Of a DNA stretch of 15,656 nucleotides, positions 1 through 7,267 are shown piece by piece (position 1 is the first letter of the stretch; every line of letters begins with the position of its first letter). The stretch is from CAZWZG01 sp964638245. Lineage in GTDB: Bacteria; Pseudomonadota; Alphaproteobacteria; Rhodobacterales; Rhodobacteraceae. Position numbers and translations under genes: made by a program. The notes under the pieces were generated by a model, which saw only the letters and a program-made list of their open reading frames with translations, was not told the origin of the DNA and searched no databases. The stretch lies in NCBI GenBank assembly GCA_964638245.1, contig CAZWZG010000068.1, positions 1 to 15,656 of the forward strand, given 5' to 3'.

Positions 1-621
1 CGGACCATCCAACGGATCGAGCTGTGAAATCACATCAGGCGTTTGCTCTACCGGTGCCAGCCGAACCTTCTGCACTTCCTGCAGAACCGCCCAGCCGCCG
101 TATCCAATCCCGGCCACCAGAACGAGCAACACCGCAATCGATCCAATCGCCCGCGGCTCAATCCCGCTGAACGCCGCTTCGCCCTTGGGAAGGTACGAGA
201 CGTTTGGATCGGTAAAGGGATTACGTGCATGGGCGGGTGCCTTGGCGGACGGCTTGCCTTTGGATTTCTCCTTAGGGCCGCTCGACTTGGCACGGGTCTC
301 CGACCCAAGGCCCTCCTGAACGGCATACCCGCCTTCGTCACAGAACTTCTTGAACGCCCATTCGGGGTCCAGGTTCAGATATCGCGCATAGGACCGCACA
401 TAGCCCGCGATGAACCCTGGCGTATCAAACGCACTTGGGTCGGCATTCTCGATCGCAGAGATGTAAGGGGCCTTGATCTTCAGCTCGCGCTGCACATCCA
501 GCAGCGATTTACCCATCGTGGCCCGCTCGCCACGCATGATGTCCCCAAGGCGCAGGTCAAAATCGTCAAAGCCCTTCGGCTCTGCCGGTGCAGGATCAGC
601 CGCCTTCTCGCGCCCGATCAT
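1..621 (-). CDS. RodZ-like helix-turn-helix membrane protein (partial, C-terminus beyond window)
   Basis: The 207 visible residues form an open frame that runs off the left edge. Residues about 23-93 are a Cro/C1-type helix-turn-helix of the HTH_25/RodZ kind, with LRLGDIMRGERATMGKSLL, then IKAPYISAIENAD and FIAGYVRSYARYLNLDPE. A Lys/Ser/Pro-rich linker follows at about 105-145, then one hydrophobic segment at about 158-178 (AIGSIAVLLVLVAGIGYGG), after which the chain would be periplasmic. This is the RodZ layout: a cytoplasmic HTH that binds MreB in model bacteria, a single membrane span and an outer domain (DUF4115, which would lie outside the window). The ATG at 621 is preceded by GAGG/AGG-type ribosome-binding bases. 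The gene lies 121 bases downstream of hemA on the same strand, possibly with its own promoter. The family is confident; a cell-shape role is inferred. Confidence 0.85.
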   Translation of the reverse strand, partial: MIGREKAADPAPAEPKGFDDFDLRLGDIMRGERATMGKSLLDVQRELKIKAPYISAIENADPSAFDTPGFIAGYVRSYARYLNLDPEWAFKKFCDEGGYAVQEGLGSETRAKSSGPKEKSKGKPSAKAPAHARNPFTDPNVSYLPKGEAAFSGIEPRAIGSIAVLLVLVAGIGYGGWAVLQEVQKVRLAPVEQTPDVISQLDPLDGP

Positions 622-687
622 CTGTCCTGCCTCATTGGCGTCACTAGCTTCACGTCCCCAGGTCAGAGGGTCAGAATCGCCCCTGAA

Positions 688-696
688 TTATCCACA
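688..696. promoter_or_regulatory. Perfect DnaA-box sequence
   Basis: TTATCCACA matches the classical DnaA-box consensus exactly. It lies between hemA and the RodZ-like gene, 67 bases upstream of the latter's start. It also overlaps GATAAT on the minus strand, a possible -10 element for that gene. It is a single copy with no clear second box nearby, so it does not look like an origin. It could be a DnaA regulatory or titration site, or chance. Confidence 0.4.
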
Positions 697-707
697 AAAC
701 CTTAACA

Positions 708-724
708 CAGCGCGTACGGCACTG
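708..724 (-). terminator. Possible hemA terminator hairpin
   Basis: On the minus strand CAGTGC and GCGCTG flank a five-base loop, 19-35 bases past the hemA stop codon. The one non-Watson-Crick pair is G-U in minus-strand RNA but would be an A-C mismatch in plus-strand RNA, so the structure fits hemA transcription. Downstream comes TGTTAAGGTTTT, a weak T-rich tail. The stem is short, so this is tentative. Confidence 0.35.
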
Positions 725-742
725 CACGGGTTGGAGATCGTC

Positions 743-1966
743 TTAAGCGGAAAGCTCGGCGCGATTTAGCGCACAATGGGACCAAAGTTGGTCCATTGCA
801 CTGACCAGTGCATCAATTTCAGCCGTTCCATGCACCGGAGACGGCGTAAACCGCAGGCGCTCGGTGCCCCGTGGGACCGTTGGGAAATTGATCGGCTGTA
901 CGTAAATGCCGAAGTCATCCAAGAGCATATCCGACAGGATTTTGGTGTGCCGAGGGTCGCCAACGCTGACCGGCACGATGTGGCTGCCATGATCGATGAT
1001 CGGCAAACCCAAACCCTTCAGGCGTAGCTTAAGCGTTGCGGCCTTTTCCTGATGGAGCGCGCGCAGCGCGTCATCGGTCTTCAAATGCCGAACCGAAGCC
1101 GTCGCAGCAGCAGCAACCGCAGGCGGCAGTGACGTCGTAAAGATGAACCCAGGCGCATAAGACCTTATGGCGTCGCACATTTTTGCGCTGGCCGCGATGT
1201 AGCCGCCCATCACACCATAAGCTTTGGCCAAGGTGCCGTTGATGATGTCGATGCGTCCCATGACGCCGTCGCGTTCCGCGACACCGGCCCCGCGTGGGCC
1301 GTACATGCCCACCGCATGAACCTCGTCGATATAGGTCAGCGCGTTGAATTCGAGCGCCAGATCGCAAATCGCTTCGATCGGGGCGAAATCCCCATCCATC
1401 GAATAAACTGATTCAAATGCGATGATTTTTGGTGCTGCCGGATCATCGGCTTCAAGCTTGGCACGCAGATCGTCCAGATCGTTGTGCTTGAAGATTCGCT
1501 TGTCCCCGCCATTGCGGCGAATGCCTTCGATCATCGAGGCGTGGTTCAACGCGTCCGAATAGATAATCAGACCGGGAAACAACTTGGCCAAAGTGGACAG
1601 GGTCGCGTCATTGGCCACATAGGCGCTCGTGAACAACAGCGCCGCCTCTTTGCGGTGAAGATCGGCCAGCTCTTCCTCAAGCGCATTGTGATAGACGGTT
1701 GTGCCAGAGATATTGCGTGTCCCGCCTGACCCCGCGCCCGTGGCATCAATGGCTTCATGCATGGCCTCAAGCACGACCGGATGCTGCCCCATGCCCAGGT
1801 AGTCATTGCCACACCAGACGGTCACCGGTTGTTCGGAGCCATCGGAAAGCGTGCGCGAAGCGTACGGATACATGCCCTTCTTGCGCTCAATGTCGATAAA
1901 GGTCCGATACCGGCCCTCTTCATGGAGCCGACCAAGGGCCGCGTCGATCTTCTGGGAATAGTCCAA
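743..1966 (-). CDS. hemA: 5-aminolevulinate synthase (ALAS), C4 haem pathway
   Basis: This PLP enzyme condenses glycine and succinyl-CoA to 5-aminolevulinate, the first committed step of haem and, where present, bacteriochlorophyll synthesis in alphaproteobacteria. The 407 residues equal the usual Rhodobacter HemA length. WCGNDYLGMGQHP (51-63) and GAGSGGTRNISGT (77-89) are hallmark segments. The expected cofactor residues are present: His142 in LNHASMIEG, Asp214 in YIDEVHAVG, and the Schiff-base lysine Lys248 in NGTLAKAYG, the same number as in R. capsulatus ALAS. The C-terminal IYVQPINFPTVPRGTERLR is typical. The start is a TTG at 1964-1966, chosen because GAGGA (1973-1977) lies six bases before it and the resulting MDYxxx(I/L)DxAL N-terminus matches family members. 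An FnrL-like box upstream suggests oxygen-responsive control. Confidence 0.97.
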   Translation of the reverse strand: MDYSQKIDAALGRLHEEGRYRTFIDIERKKGMYPYASRTLSDGSEQPVTVWCGNDYLGMGQHPVVLEAMHEAIDATGAGSGGTRNISGTTVYHNALEEELADLHRKEAALLFTSAYVANDATLSTLAKLFPGLIIYSDALNHASMIEGIRRNGGDKRIFKHNDLDDLRAKLEADDPAAPKIIAFESVYSMDGDFAPIEAICDLALEFNALTYIDEVHAVGMYGPRGAGVAERDGVMGRIDIINGTLAKAYGVMGGYIAASAKMCDAIRSYAPGFIFTTSLPPAVAAAATASVRHLKTDDALRALHQEKAATLKLRLKGLGLPIIDHGSHIVPVSVGDPRHTKILSDMLLDDFGIYVQPINFPTVPRGTERLRFTPSPVHGTAEIDALVSAMDQLWSHCALNRAELSA

Positions 1967-1972
1967 AGTGCA

Positions 1973-1977
1973 TCCTC
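1973..1977 (-). promoter_or_regulatory. Ribosome-binding site selecting the hemA TTG start
   Basis: GAGGA on the minus strand is six bases before the TTG start of hemA. An ATG at 1971-1973 overlaps the end of this motif, but it is out of frame and opens only a 17-codon reading frame. With no spacing to the motif it is unlikely to be used, so the TTG is the supported start. Confidence 0.6.
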
Positions 1978-2038
1978 GTCCGATTTAGAAGCTATCTAAT
2001 CTACAGTTCGAAAATGCAACAGTGGACAACCTGTCGCT

Positions 2039-2052
2039 CTGATCTGGATCAA
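2039..2052. promoter_or_regulatory. FnrL/FNR-like operator upstream of hemA
   Basis: CTGAT-CTGG-ATCAA matches the FNR/FnrL consensus TTGAT-N4-ATCAA at nine of ten defined positions. Its centre is about 79 bases upstream of the hemA TTG, which leaves room for a promoter about 41 bases downstream of the centre. Regulation of hemA by FnrL is established in Rhodobacter sphaeroides. The box overlaps the stop codon of the upstream secreted-protein gene. No unambiguous -35/-10 pair could be assigned. Binding here is inferred from sequence only. Confidence 0.5.
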
Positions 2053-2618
2053 TTTTGGATGACGACCTTACAGTCGGTCACACCACAATCGCGAATGGCC
2101 GCCTCTACCGACGCGCCCGACCCCCAGGCCCCGGAAGCCGGTGAAATCGCAAAGGCTTTCGGGCTGGAGGCGCGGCGGAACCGCTTGCGGAAATCATCCG
2201 TTGCGCTCACGGACATGGTCAACGACTTTGGCTCGTAGCCGCGAGGCACGACGCGGGCGACAACCTGACAGGTGCCGCTGGATTTGGCGGCATTGCATGC
2301 GCGCATTGCTGCCGCATCAGCAGCGGCCACCGAATGAAAGTTGTTCGCGCTCTGTAGGGATTCAGAGGCCCAGCCATCGGCGGGCGAATACGCAATCGAG
2401 AAGTAATAGCGGATCGGCTCGCCCTGCTGTTTCTCCAACAGATCGACCAGCGTCTTGGCAATCGTCTGGTCACGTCCCGATAAACCTTGGGCCACGACAA
2501 TCGCACTGCCGCGCACATTGAACAACTCGCGCTGTGCCTGATTGGTGGTCAACACCTGCGCAAAAGCACTTACAGGCAACGCGAACGCCAAAAGCGCTCC
2601 CAAAACAAATGTCCGCAT
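2049..2618 (-). CDS. Secreted protein with two DUF4189-like units
   Basis: The 189-residue protein has a clear signal peptide (MRTFVLGALLAFALPVSAFA, cleavage near residue 20) and no other membrane segment, so it is probably periplasmic. Two similar units are visible. Residues about 71-125 contain FSIAYSPADGW and then AAAMRAC with Cys108 and Cys117. Residues about 155-188 contain FAISPASGAWG and then AAIRDCGVTDCKVVI with Cys178 and Cys183. The pattern of an A(Y/I)SP...GAW stretch, an alanine-rich helix and a Cys pair ending in CxVV resembles DUF4189, whose role is unknown. The paired cysteines suggest disulfides. The ATG follows a strong GGAGGGG. Relatives beside hemA may carry a transferred aminolevulinate-synthase name; nothing in this sequence supports such an activity. 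Confidence 0.75.
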   Translation of the reverse strand: MRTFVLGALLAFALPVSAFAQVLTTNQAQRELFNVRGSAIVVAQGLSGRDQTIAKTLVDLLEKQQGEPIRYYFSIAYSPADGWASESLQSANNFHSVAAADAAAMRACNAAKSSGTCQVVARVVPRGYEPKSLTMSVSATDDFRKRFRRASSPKAFAISPASGAWGSGASVEAAIRDCGVTDCKVVIQN

Positions 2619-2648
2619 GGACCCCTCCCAAAAAATCTACTCGTAGAC

Positions 2649-2747
2649 GAATCTTGTGAGGAGCCTATCCCGCTGGCCGCAAACTGAAAAGCAGGCGCTG
2701 GACAGTCGGGGCAAAGGGCGTAGGCTCATGCCCCGAGCACAAGATTC
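2649..2747. repeat. Long-range inverted repeat in the divergent intergenic region
   Basis: GAATCTTGTG (2649-2658) and CACAAGATTC (2738-2747) are perfect 10-base inverted copies separated by 79 bases. They lie between the divergent secreted-protein gene and the M20 peptidase gene. They could be paired binding sites for a dimeric regulator or the outer stem of a leader RNA. The right arm lies 26 bases before the peptidase start. Confidence 0.45.
2706..2736 (+). other. Leader hairpin upstream of the M20 peptidase
   Basis: TCGGGGCA (2706-2713) and TGCCCCGA (2729-2736) form a perfect 8-base stem with a 15-base loop. The hairpin ends one base before the right arm of the 10-base inverted repeat. 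No T-run follows, so it is not a classical terminator. It would lie in the 5' leader of the peptidase mRNA if transcription starts far enough upstream. Confidence 0.4.
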
Positions 2748-2773
2748 CCCCAAGACTTCTCGAGGAGCCAAAG

Positions 2774-4153
2774 ATGTCCCTAGATGCTGTTCTCAATCAA
2801 ATCGACGCTGACAAGGACGCCGCCCTCGAGCGCCTGTTCGCGCTTTTGCGCATTCCATCGATCTCGACCGACCCAGCATACAATGACGATTGCGACAAGG
2901 CGGCAGCAGTTTTGGTCGAGGATCTGAAATCGCTCGGCGTGGACGCCGAGGCCCGCCAGACGCCGGGACGGGCAATTGTTGTGGGCCATGTTGATGGGCC
3001 AGGTCCGCATGTCTTGTTTTACGGGCACTACGACGTCCAACCCGTTGATCCGATTGATCTTTGGCATCGCGACCCGTTTGATCCTGCCATTCTTGAAACA
3101 GACGAAGGGCAAGTGATCGCTGGCCGTGGCACCTCCGATGACAAAGGCCAGCTGATGACCTTTGTCGAAGCCTGCCGCGCTTACAAGGCAGTGAACGGAT
3201 CCATGCCCTGCAAGATTACGTTCCTCTTTGAGGGCGAAGAGGAATCCGGCTCGCCCTCGATCATCCCGTTTCTGGAGGCGCACAAAGACGAGCTGTCCGC
3301 ACCTGATCTGGCCCTGATATGCGACACGGGCATGTTCGATTATGAAACTCCCGCGATCTGCACGTCGCTGCGCGGCATGATCGAGGACGAGATAATCATC
3401 ACCGGCCCCAGCCGCGACCTGCACTCGGGCGCCTATGGCGGCCCCGCAATGAATCCGAACCGCGTGATGGCCAAGGTTCTGGCGTCGTTTCACGACGATA
3501 CGGGCCGGGTCACTATTCCCGGGTTTTATGACGGCGTGAGCGAGGTCCCGCCCGAGATTGCCGCCCAATGGGACGCACTCGGATTCGATGCAGACGCTTT
3601 TCTTGCCGAAGTCGGGCTGTCTGTCCCCGCAGGCGAAAGTGGCCGCTCGGCGCTTGAAATGATCTGGGCGCGACCCACTTGCGAGATCAATGGCATGACT
3701 GGCGGCTATACTGGCGATGGGTTCAAAACCGTGCTCCCGTCGGAATCCCGTGCCAAGATCAGTTGCCGTCTTGTCGGTCAGCAGGACCCGGTTGCGATCC
3801 GCAAGAGCTTCCGAGACATGGTCAAATCGATGATCCCCGTTGATTGCACCGTTCGTTTCCACGACCATGGCGGTGCTCCGGCCTCTGTGATGAATACCGA
3901 CGCACCCGCGTTTCAGGCAGCGCGCGAAGCGTTGATCCCCGAATGGCCCAAACCCGCAGCGTTTGTCGGCGGCGGCGGCTCGATCCCGATTGCGGGCTAC
4001 TTCCAGTCGATCCTTGGGCTGGAAAGCATCCTGCTTGGCTTTGGTCGCGACAACGACAACCTCCACAGCCCCAACGAGAAATACGACGTCCGCTCTTTCA
4101 CCAAAGGCGCACGAAGCTGGGCCCGCGTCCTGGACGCCATCTCGAAAACCTGA
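2774..4153 (+). CDS. M20 family metallopeptidase (dipeptidase-like)
   Basis: This 459-residue protein belongs to the M20/M25/M40 dizinc hydrolases, closest in style to carnosinase/CNDP-type dipeptidases; it should cleave a dipeptide or N-acyl amino acid in the cytoplasm. The metal site is intact. His85 and Asp87 lie in FYGHYDVQP, Asp122 in GRGTSDDKG, Glu156/Glu157 in FEGEEESGS (catalytic base and ligand), Asp184 in ICDTGMF and His431 in DNLHSPNEKYD. DLHSGAYGG (215-223) is the conserved segment of the dimerisation domain whose His reaches across to the partner active site. There is no signal peptide. GAGGAG seven bases before the ATG supports the start. The gene stands alone between a divergent neighbour and the next operon. 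The exact substrate cannot be told. Confidence 0.92.
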   Translation: MSLDAVLNQIDADKDAALERLFALLRIPSISTDPAYNDDCDKAAAVLVEDLKSLGVDAEARQTPGRAIVVGHVDGPGPHVLFYGHYDVQPVDPIDLWHRDPFDPAILETDEGQVIAGRGTSDDKGQLMTFVEACRAYKAVNGSMPCKITFLFEGEEESGSPSIIPFLEAHKDELSAPDLALICDTGMFDYETPAICTSLRGMIEDEIIITGPSRDLHSGAYGGPAMNPNRVMAKVLASFHDDTGRVTIPGFYDGVSEVPPEIAAQWDALGFDADAFLAEVGLSVPAGESGRSALEMIWARPTCEINGMTGGYTGDGFKTVLPSESRAKISCRLVGQQDPVAIRKSFRDMVKSMIPVDCTVRFHDHGGAPASVMNTDAPAFQAAREALIPEWPKPAAFVGGGGSIPIAGYFQSILGLESILLGFGRDNDNLHSPNEKYDVRSFTKGARSWARVLDAISKT

Positions 4154-4213
4154 CGCACCGAACAGGAAAGAGTGATCGTCAGATCGCGATGCCGAGCGGG
4201 AGGGTCACGGTTA

Positions 4214-4235
4214 GTCCAATTAACCAAATTTGGAC
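4214..4235. promoter_or_regulatory. Palindrome before the MoxR operon
   Basis: GTCCAA-N10-TTGGAC forms a 22-base inverted repeat, and its right half contains the perfect palindrome CCAAATTTGG (4224-4233). It is AT-rich against a GC-rich background and ends 47 bases before the first start codon of the operon. This is a plausible operator or promoter position. No regulator gene lies nearby. Confidence 0.45.
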
Positions 4236-4282
4236 ATAAACCAGACTTGCCCGTGCCAAATGCCTCGCCTAACGCTTGGCGC

Positions 4283-5005
4283 ATGCGTTTGCTGATTTTG
4301 GTTTCTACCCTTTTCCTGTTTGTCGCCCTGCCCTTTGACAGCCTCGCGCAATCCAGCGAGGCGCAGGTCGAACCGCTCGAGGTGACCCCCTCCGGACAGG
4401 CCTATATCGAAAGCCTGCGCTTTCGCGGGATCGAGGCGGACGTGGCGTATTACGACCCGACCCGACCCGCCCCTGAACTGGAAACAACGGCTGAGCCAGA
4501 CCGTCGCATCAACCGCGAAGGACCGGATCGAGAAGAGATCAACCTGATCGAGTTCCTGATCGCCATTGGGGTGATCGTTGGTGTTGGAACGATCCTGTAT
4601 CTCTTCGGGGGACAGATGGGTCTGTCCATCGGAAGCGCCATCTCGAACCCCGAACGCGATGGCGACGGCCGCTCCATGCCCGCGACGGCCTTTGGCGCGG
4701 ACCTGCCCCAACGTCTTCAGGACATCCTTGCGATCAAGGACCGGCGAGCCGCGCTGATGGCGCTTGCCCAATACGCGTTGGCGCGCGTTGTGACCGCCAA
4801 TGGTCTGCGCTTGCAACGCAGCTGGACCGTGCGCGACGCCCTGCGCCGCCTGCCCGGATCGCAATCCCACCTCGCCCAATTGCGCGTCCTCGTCCTTGCC
4901 GCGGAACGCGTGCATTTCGGCGGCCGTGACGTCAGCGAGGATGAATTTAACGCCCATGTCTCGGCAACCCGACCGCTTCTGACGGAACGGGAGGCGACAT
5001 CATGA
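4283..5005 (+). CDS. DUF4129 domain membrane protein, first gene of MoxR operon
   Basis: The 240-residue protein starts with a signal-peptide-like segment (MRLLILVSTLFLFVALPFDS, likely cut after LAQ at 23). A short extracytoplasmic stretch with many acidic and proline residues follows, then one membrane span at about 88-109 (LIEFLIAIGVIVGVGTILYL) and a cytoplasmic DUF4129 domain at about 150-232. The RSWTVRDALRRLP and VLAAERVHFGGRDVSEDEF segments are characteristic. DUF4129 domains occur beside MoxR and DUF58 genes; their activity is unknown. This is a short form without the transglutaminase-like domain found in larger relatives. An upstream GTG at 4172 would add 37 residues before the signal peptide, so the ATG at 4283 is preferred although its ribosome-binding site is weak. 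It overlaps the next gene by four bases (ATGA). Confidence 0.82.
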   Translation: MRLLILVSTLFLFVALPFDSLAQSSEAQVEPLEVTPSGQAYIESLRFRGIEADVAYYDPTRPAPELETTAEPDRRINREGPDREEINLIEFLIAIGVIVGVGTILYLFGGQMGLSIGSAISNPERDGDGRSMPATAFGADLPQRLQDILAIKDRRAALMALAQYALARVVTANGLRLQRSWTVRDALRRLPGSQSHLAQLRVLVLAAERVHFGGRDVSEDEFNAHVSATRPLLTEREATS

Positions 5006-6321
5006 GCGATATCACCGCCCCCAGCAGCAAAAGCCGTCCCGAGATCTGGATCGTCGGCGTGATCGCCGTCCTTCTGATCGGTGTGTTTTGGTATGTCTCG
5101 GGCGAACGCCAGACCCAGTTGCGCCGCTCACCCGCCGGCATGGACGGGCTACACGCCTGGCTCCAATCCCAGGACATCGACAGCCGCACGTTCACTGGCG
5201 GCTGGTCGATCGAGGCCGACACCGTCGGACTGCGCGTCATGCCGCTTTACGACACCAACGTGCGCGCAAGCCGTGCGGCTCCGACAACCAAGGAAGAACT
5301 CCTTCTTCAGATCGACGAAAACGACATGCGGTCCTGGCCGCTGATCCGCAAACGCGAAGTCGTGCCAACGCTTTACGTGCTCCCAAAGTGGCGCTCGGGC
5401 ATGCGCCTGACCGGCATCGGCCACCCCGCCTTGTTGATCCCCCAGGACGATGTCGAGCGCATCCTTGGGTCGGTCGTCAGCGAACGGCGCAATGACATGG
5501 TGTTTTCGCGCGCGCCCTTTACCGACATCCCCTACGAGGCCGACGGGGAAACCCTGACCGCCCGGCTTTATGCCGCGCAGCTTTTCGAAGGGCGCTTTTG
5601 CGACCCCGTGATCGGCGAACCCGGCGCGATGCTTCTGGCGTCCTGCCGCTTGCCGGTGGGCGCGGGCCGCGCGCGGGGCACGGGACGCTATTTCGTGCTG
5701 TCCGACCCCGACCTGTTGAACAATCACGGCCTGCGATTGGGCGACAACGCCGCCATCGCAGCCGACCTTCTGCCCAAACTCGGGGCCGAGGGGACGATCA
5801 TGATCGACTATTCGGACGATGTCTGGATTTCGTCCGGGGCCAGTTTCGCGGACACCGGCGAACGCACATGGTCCGATCTCTGGCAGTTCTTTGCCTACCC
5901 GTTCTCGATCCTGTGGGCGAGCGCTGGGTTCCTGATGCTCCTCGCCCTTTGGCGTGCGGCGCTGCGCTACGGTCCGATCCTGCCTGAAGGATCGGCGTCC
6001 AGCGCACAAAAGGCCGTTGCGATCCGCGCCCGCGCCCGCCTGATGCGGCTTTCGGGTCAGGACGGCGCCTTGATCGGCGACTATGCCCAAACCCGGATCG
6101 CCGCCGTCGCCGCCCACGCTTATGGCCCGTCCGCCGCCCAGCAAAACGCCGAAGCCGTCGTCCTTCGCCTTGCCCGCGCGCGCGGCGATGGCCGCGACGC
6201 CGCGCTCAAAGCCACATTGGAGCGTATCAAAGCGCTCCCCATACATGCCACCGCCTCGGACGCCATTGCCGAGGTCGATGCCCTTGAATCCATCCTAAGT
6301 GAGTTGTCCCATGAATCTTGA
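5002..6321 (+). CDS. DUF4350 domain membrane protein
   Basis: This 439-residue protein has an N-terminal membrane anchor at about 14-33 (IWIVGVIAVLLIGVFWYVSG), a large middle domain facing outward, a second span at about 300-319 (PFSILWASAGFLMLLALW) and a cytoplasmic alanine/arginine-rich tail. The middle region has DUF4350 features: SPAGMDGLHAWLQSQ (43-57), where a nucleoside-hydrolase/amidotransferase-like fold begins, and FVLSDPDLLNNHGL (231-244). Catalytic function is not established for the family. It regularly accompanies MoxR/DUF58 genes. The ATG is coupled to the previous stop (ATGA), with GGGAGG upstream, and the 3' end overlaps moxR by 11 bases. Confidence 0.82.
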   Translation: MSDITAPSSKSRPEIWIVGVIAVLLIGVFWYVSGERQTQLRRSPAGMDGLHAWLQSQDIDSRTFTGGWSIEADTVGLRVMPLYDTNVRASRAAPTTKEELLLQIDENDMRSWPLIRKREVVPTLYVLPKWRSGMRLTGIGHPALLIPQDDVERILGSVVSERRNDMVFSRAPFTDIPYEADGETLTARLYAAQLFEGRFCDPVIGEPGAMLLASCRLPVGAGRARGTGRYFVLSDPDLLNNHGLRLGDNAAIAADLLPKLGAEGTIMIDYSDDVWISSGASFADTGERTWSDLWQFFAYPFSILWASAGFLMLLALWRAALRYGPILPEGSASSAQKAVAIRARARLMRLSGQDGALIGDYAQTRIAAVAAHAYGPSAAQQNAEAVVLRLARARGDGRDAALKATLERIKALPIHATASDAIAEVDALESILSELSHES

Positions 6322-7267
6322 AGACCTCGCCGCCCGCGCCGACGCCTTTCGCGCCGAAATCGGCAAAACCGTCCGTGGTCAGGAGGCGATCATCGACCAG
6401 TTGCTGGTCGCCTTGTTCGCGCGCGGCCACGTCTTGCTCGAAGGTCCACCCGGGACCGCCAAGACGCTTCTGGCGCGGAGTTTCTCGGCCGCTTTGAACC
6501 TCGATTTCGGACGTATCCAGTTCACGCCCGATCTGATGCCGGGCGACGTGCTCGGCACCTCGATCTTCGACTTCAAAACCAACGAATTCGTACTGACAAA
6601 AGGACCCGTCTTCACACAGATCCTTCTGGCCGACGAAATCAACCGTGCCCCACCGAAGACCCAGGCCGCCCTGCTGCAGGCCATGAACGAACGCATGGTG
6701 ACCATCGACGGCACCGACTACGATCTGGGCAGCGAGTTCATGGTCGTGGCCACGCAAAACCCCATCGAACAGCAAGGCACATACCCGCTGCCAGAAGCGC
6801 AACTCGACCGGTTCCTGTTCAAACTGCACATCGAGTTTCCCGGCGAAGACGTGGAAATGGAGATCCTGCAAAAACACGCGTCCGAACCAATGGACACAAG
6901 CGGATCCATTGGGGGCCTTGAACAGGTCGTGGACGCCGAAACGCTGGCGGCTGCGCGCGGGCTGATCGACACGATCATTCTGGACGACGATATCCTGTCC
7001 TACATCCTGCGACTGGTACGCGCGACGCGCACGAATTCCGACATCAGCCACGGCGCATCAACACGGGCCGCGGACGCATTGGCCGGGGCGGCGCGGGCCA
7101 TGGCGGCCCTTGCCGGGCGCGATTTCGCGATTCCCGATGACGTGAAAGACTTGTTCGTCCCTTCCATGCGCCACCGTATCGTCCTTGGTCCGGGAGCCGA
7201 GATCGAGGGCCGTGACGCTGAGCAGGTGCTGGCAAATATCCTCAACCAGATCGAGGCCCCCCGCTGA
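6311..7267 (+). CDS. MoxR family AAA+ ATPase
   Basis: The 318-residue protein is a complete MoxR-type AAA+ ATPase, thought to act as a chaperone or remodelling motor working with von Willebrand-like partners. Numbered from the ATG at 6311, the Walker A is GPPGTAKT (45-52) and the Walker B is ILLADEINRAPP (Asp108-Glu109). Sensor 1 lies in VVATQNPIEQQGTYPLPEAQ (Asn150), with the arginine finger in AQLDRF (Arg167). The C-terminal lid ends in DLFVPSMRHRIVL, as in relatives. A GTG at 6299 would add four residues but lacks a ribosome-binding site. The ATG overlaps the end of the DUF4350 gene by 11 bases. The neighbouring DUF58 protein is the expected partner. Confidence 0.95.
   Translation: MNLEDLAARADAFRAEIGKTVRGQEAIIDQLLVALFARGHVLLEGPPGTAKTLLARSFSAALNLDFGRIQFTPDLMPGDVLGTSIFDFKTNEFVLTKGPVFTQILLADEINRAPPKTQAALLQAMNERMVTIDGTDYDLGSEFMVVATQNPIEQQGTYPLPEAQLDRFLFKLHIEFPGEDVEMEILQKHASEPMDTSGSIGGLEQVVDAETLAAARGLIDTIILDDDILSYILRLVRATRTNSDISHGASTRAADALAGAARAMAALAGRDFAIPDDVKDLFVPSMRHRIVLGPGAEIEGRDAEQVLANILNQIEAPR

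Noticed and set aside
2021..2029. Second DnaA-like box (TTGTCCACT on the minus strand) upstream of hemA
   Set aside because: It has two mismatches to the strict consensus and lies over 1.3 kb from the perfect box, so an origin or paired site is not supported.
2780..4066. 428-codon minus-strand frame opposite the M20 peptidase
   Set aside because: This is an antisense shadow caused by high GC at third positions; the sense frame holds every M20 metal ligand.
4172..4282. N-terminal extension of the DUF4129 protein from GTG 4172
   Set aside because: It would place 37 polar residues before a typical signal peptide and run through the palindrome; the start at 4283 explains the protein better.
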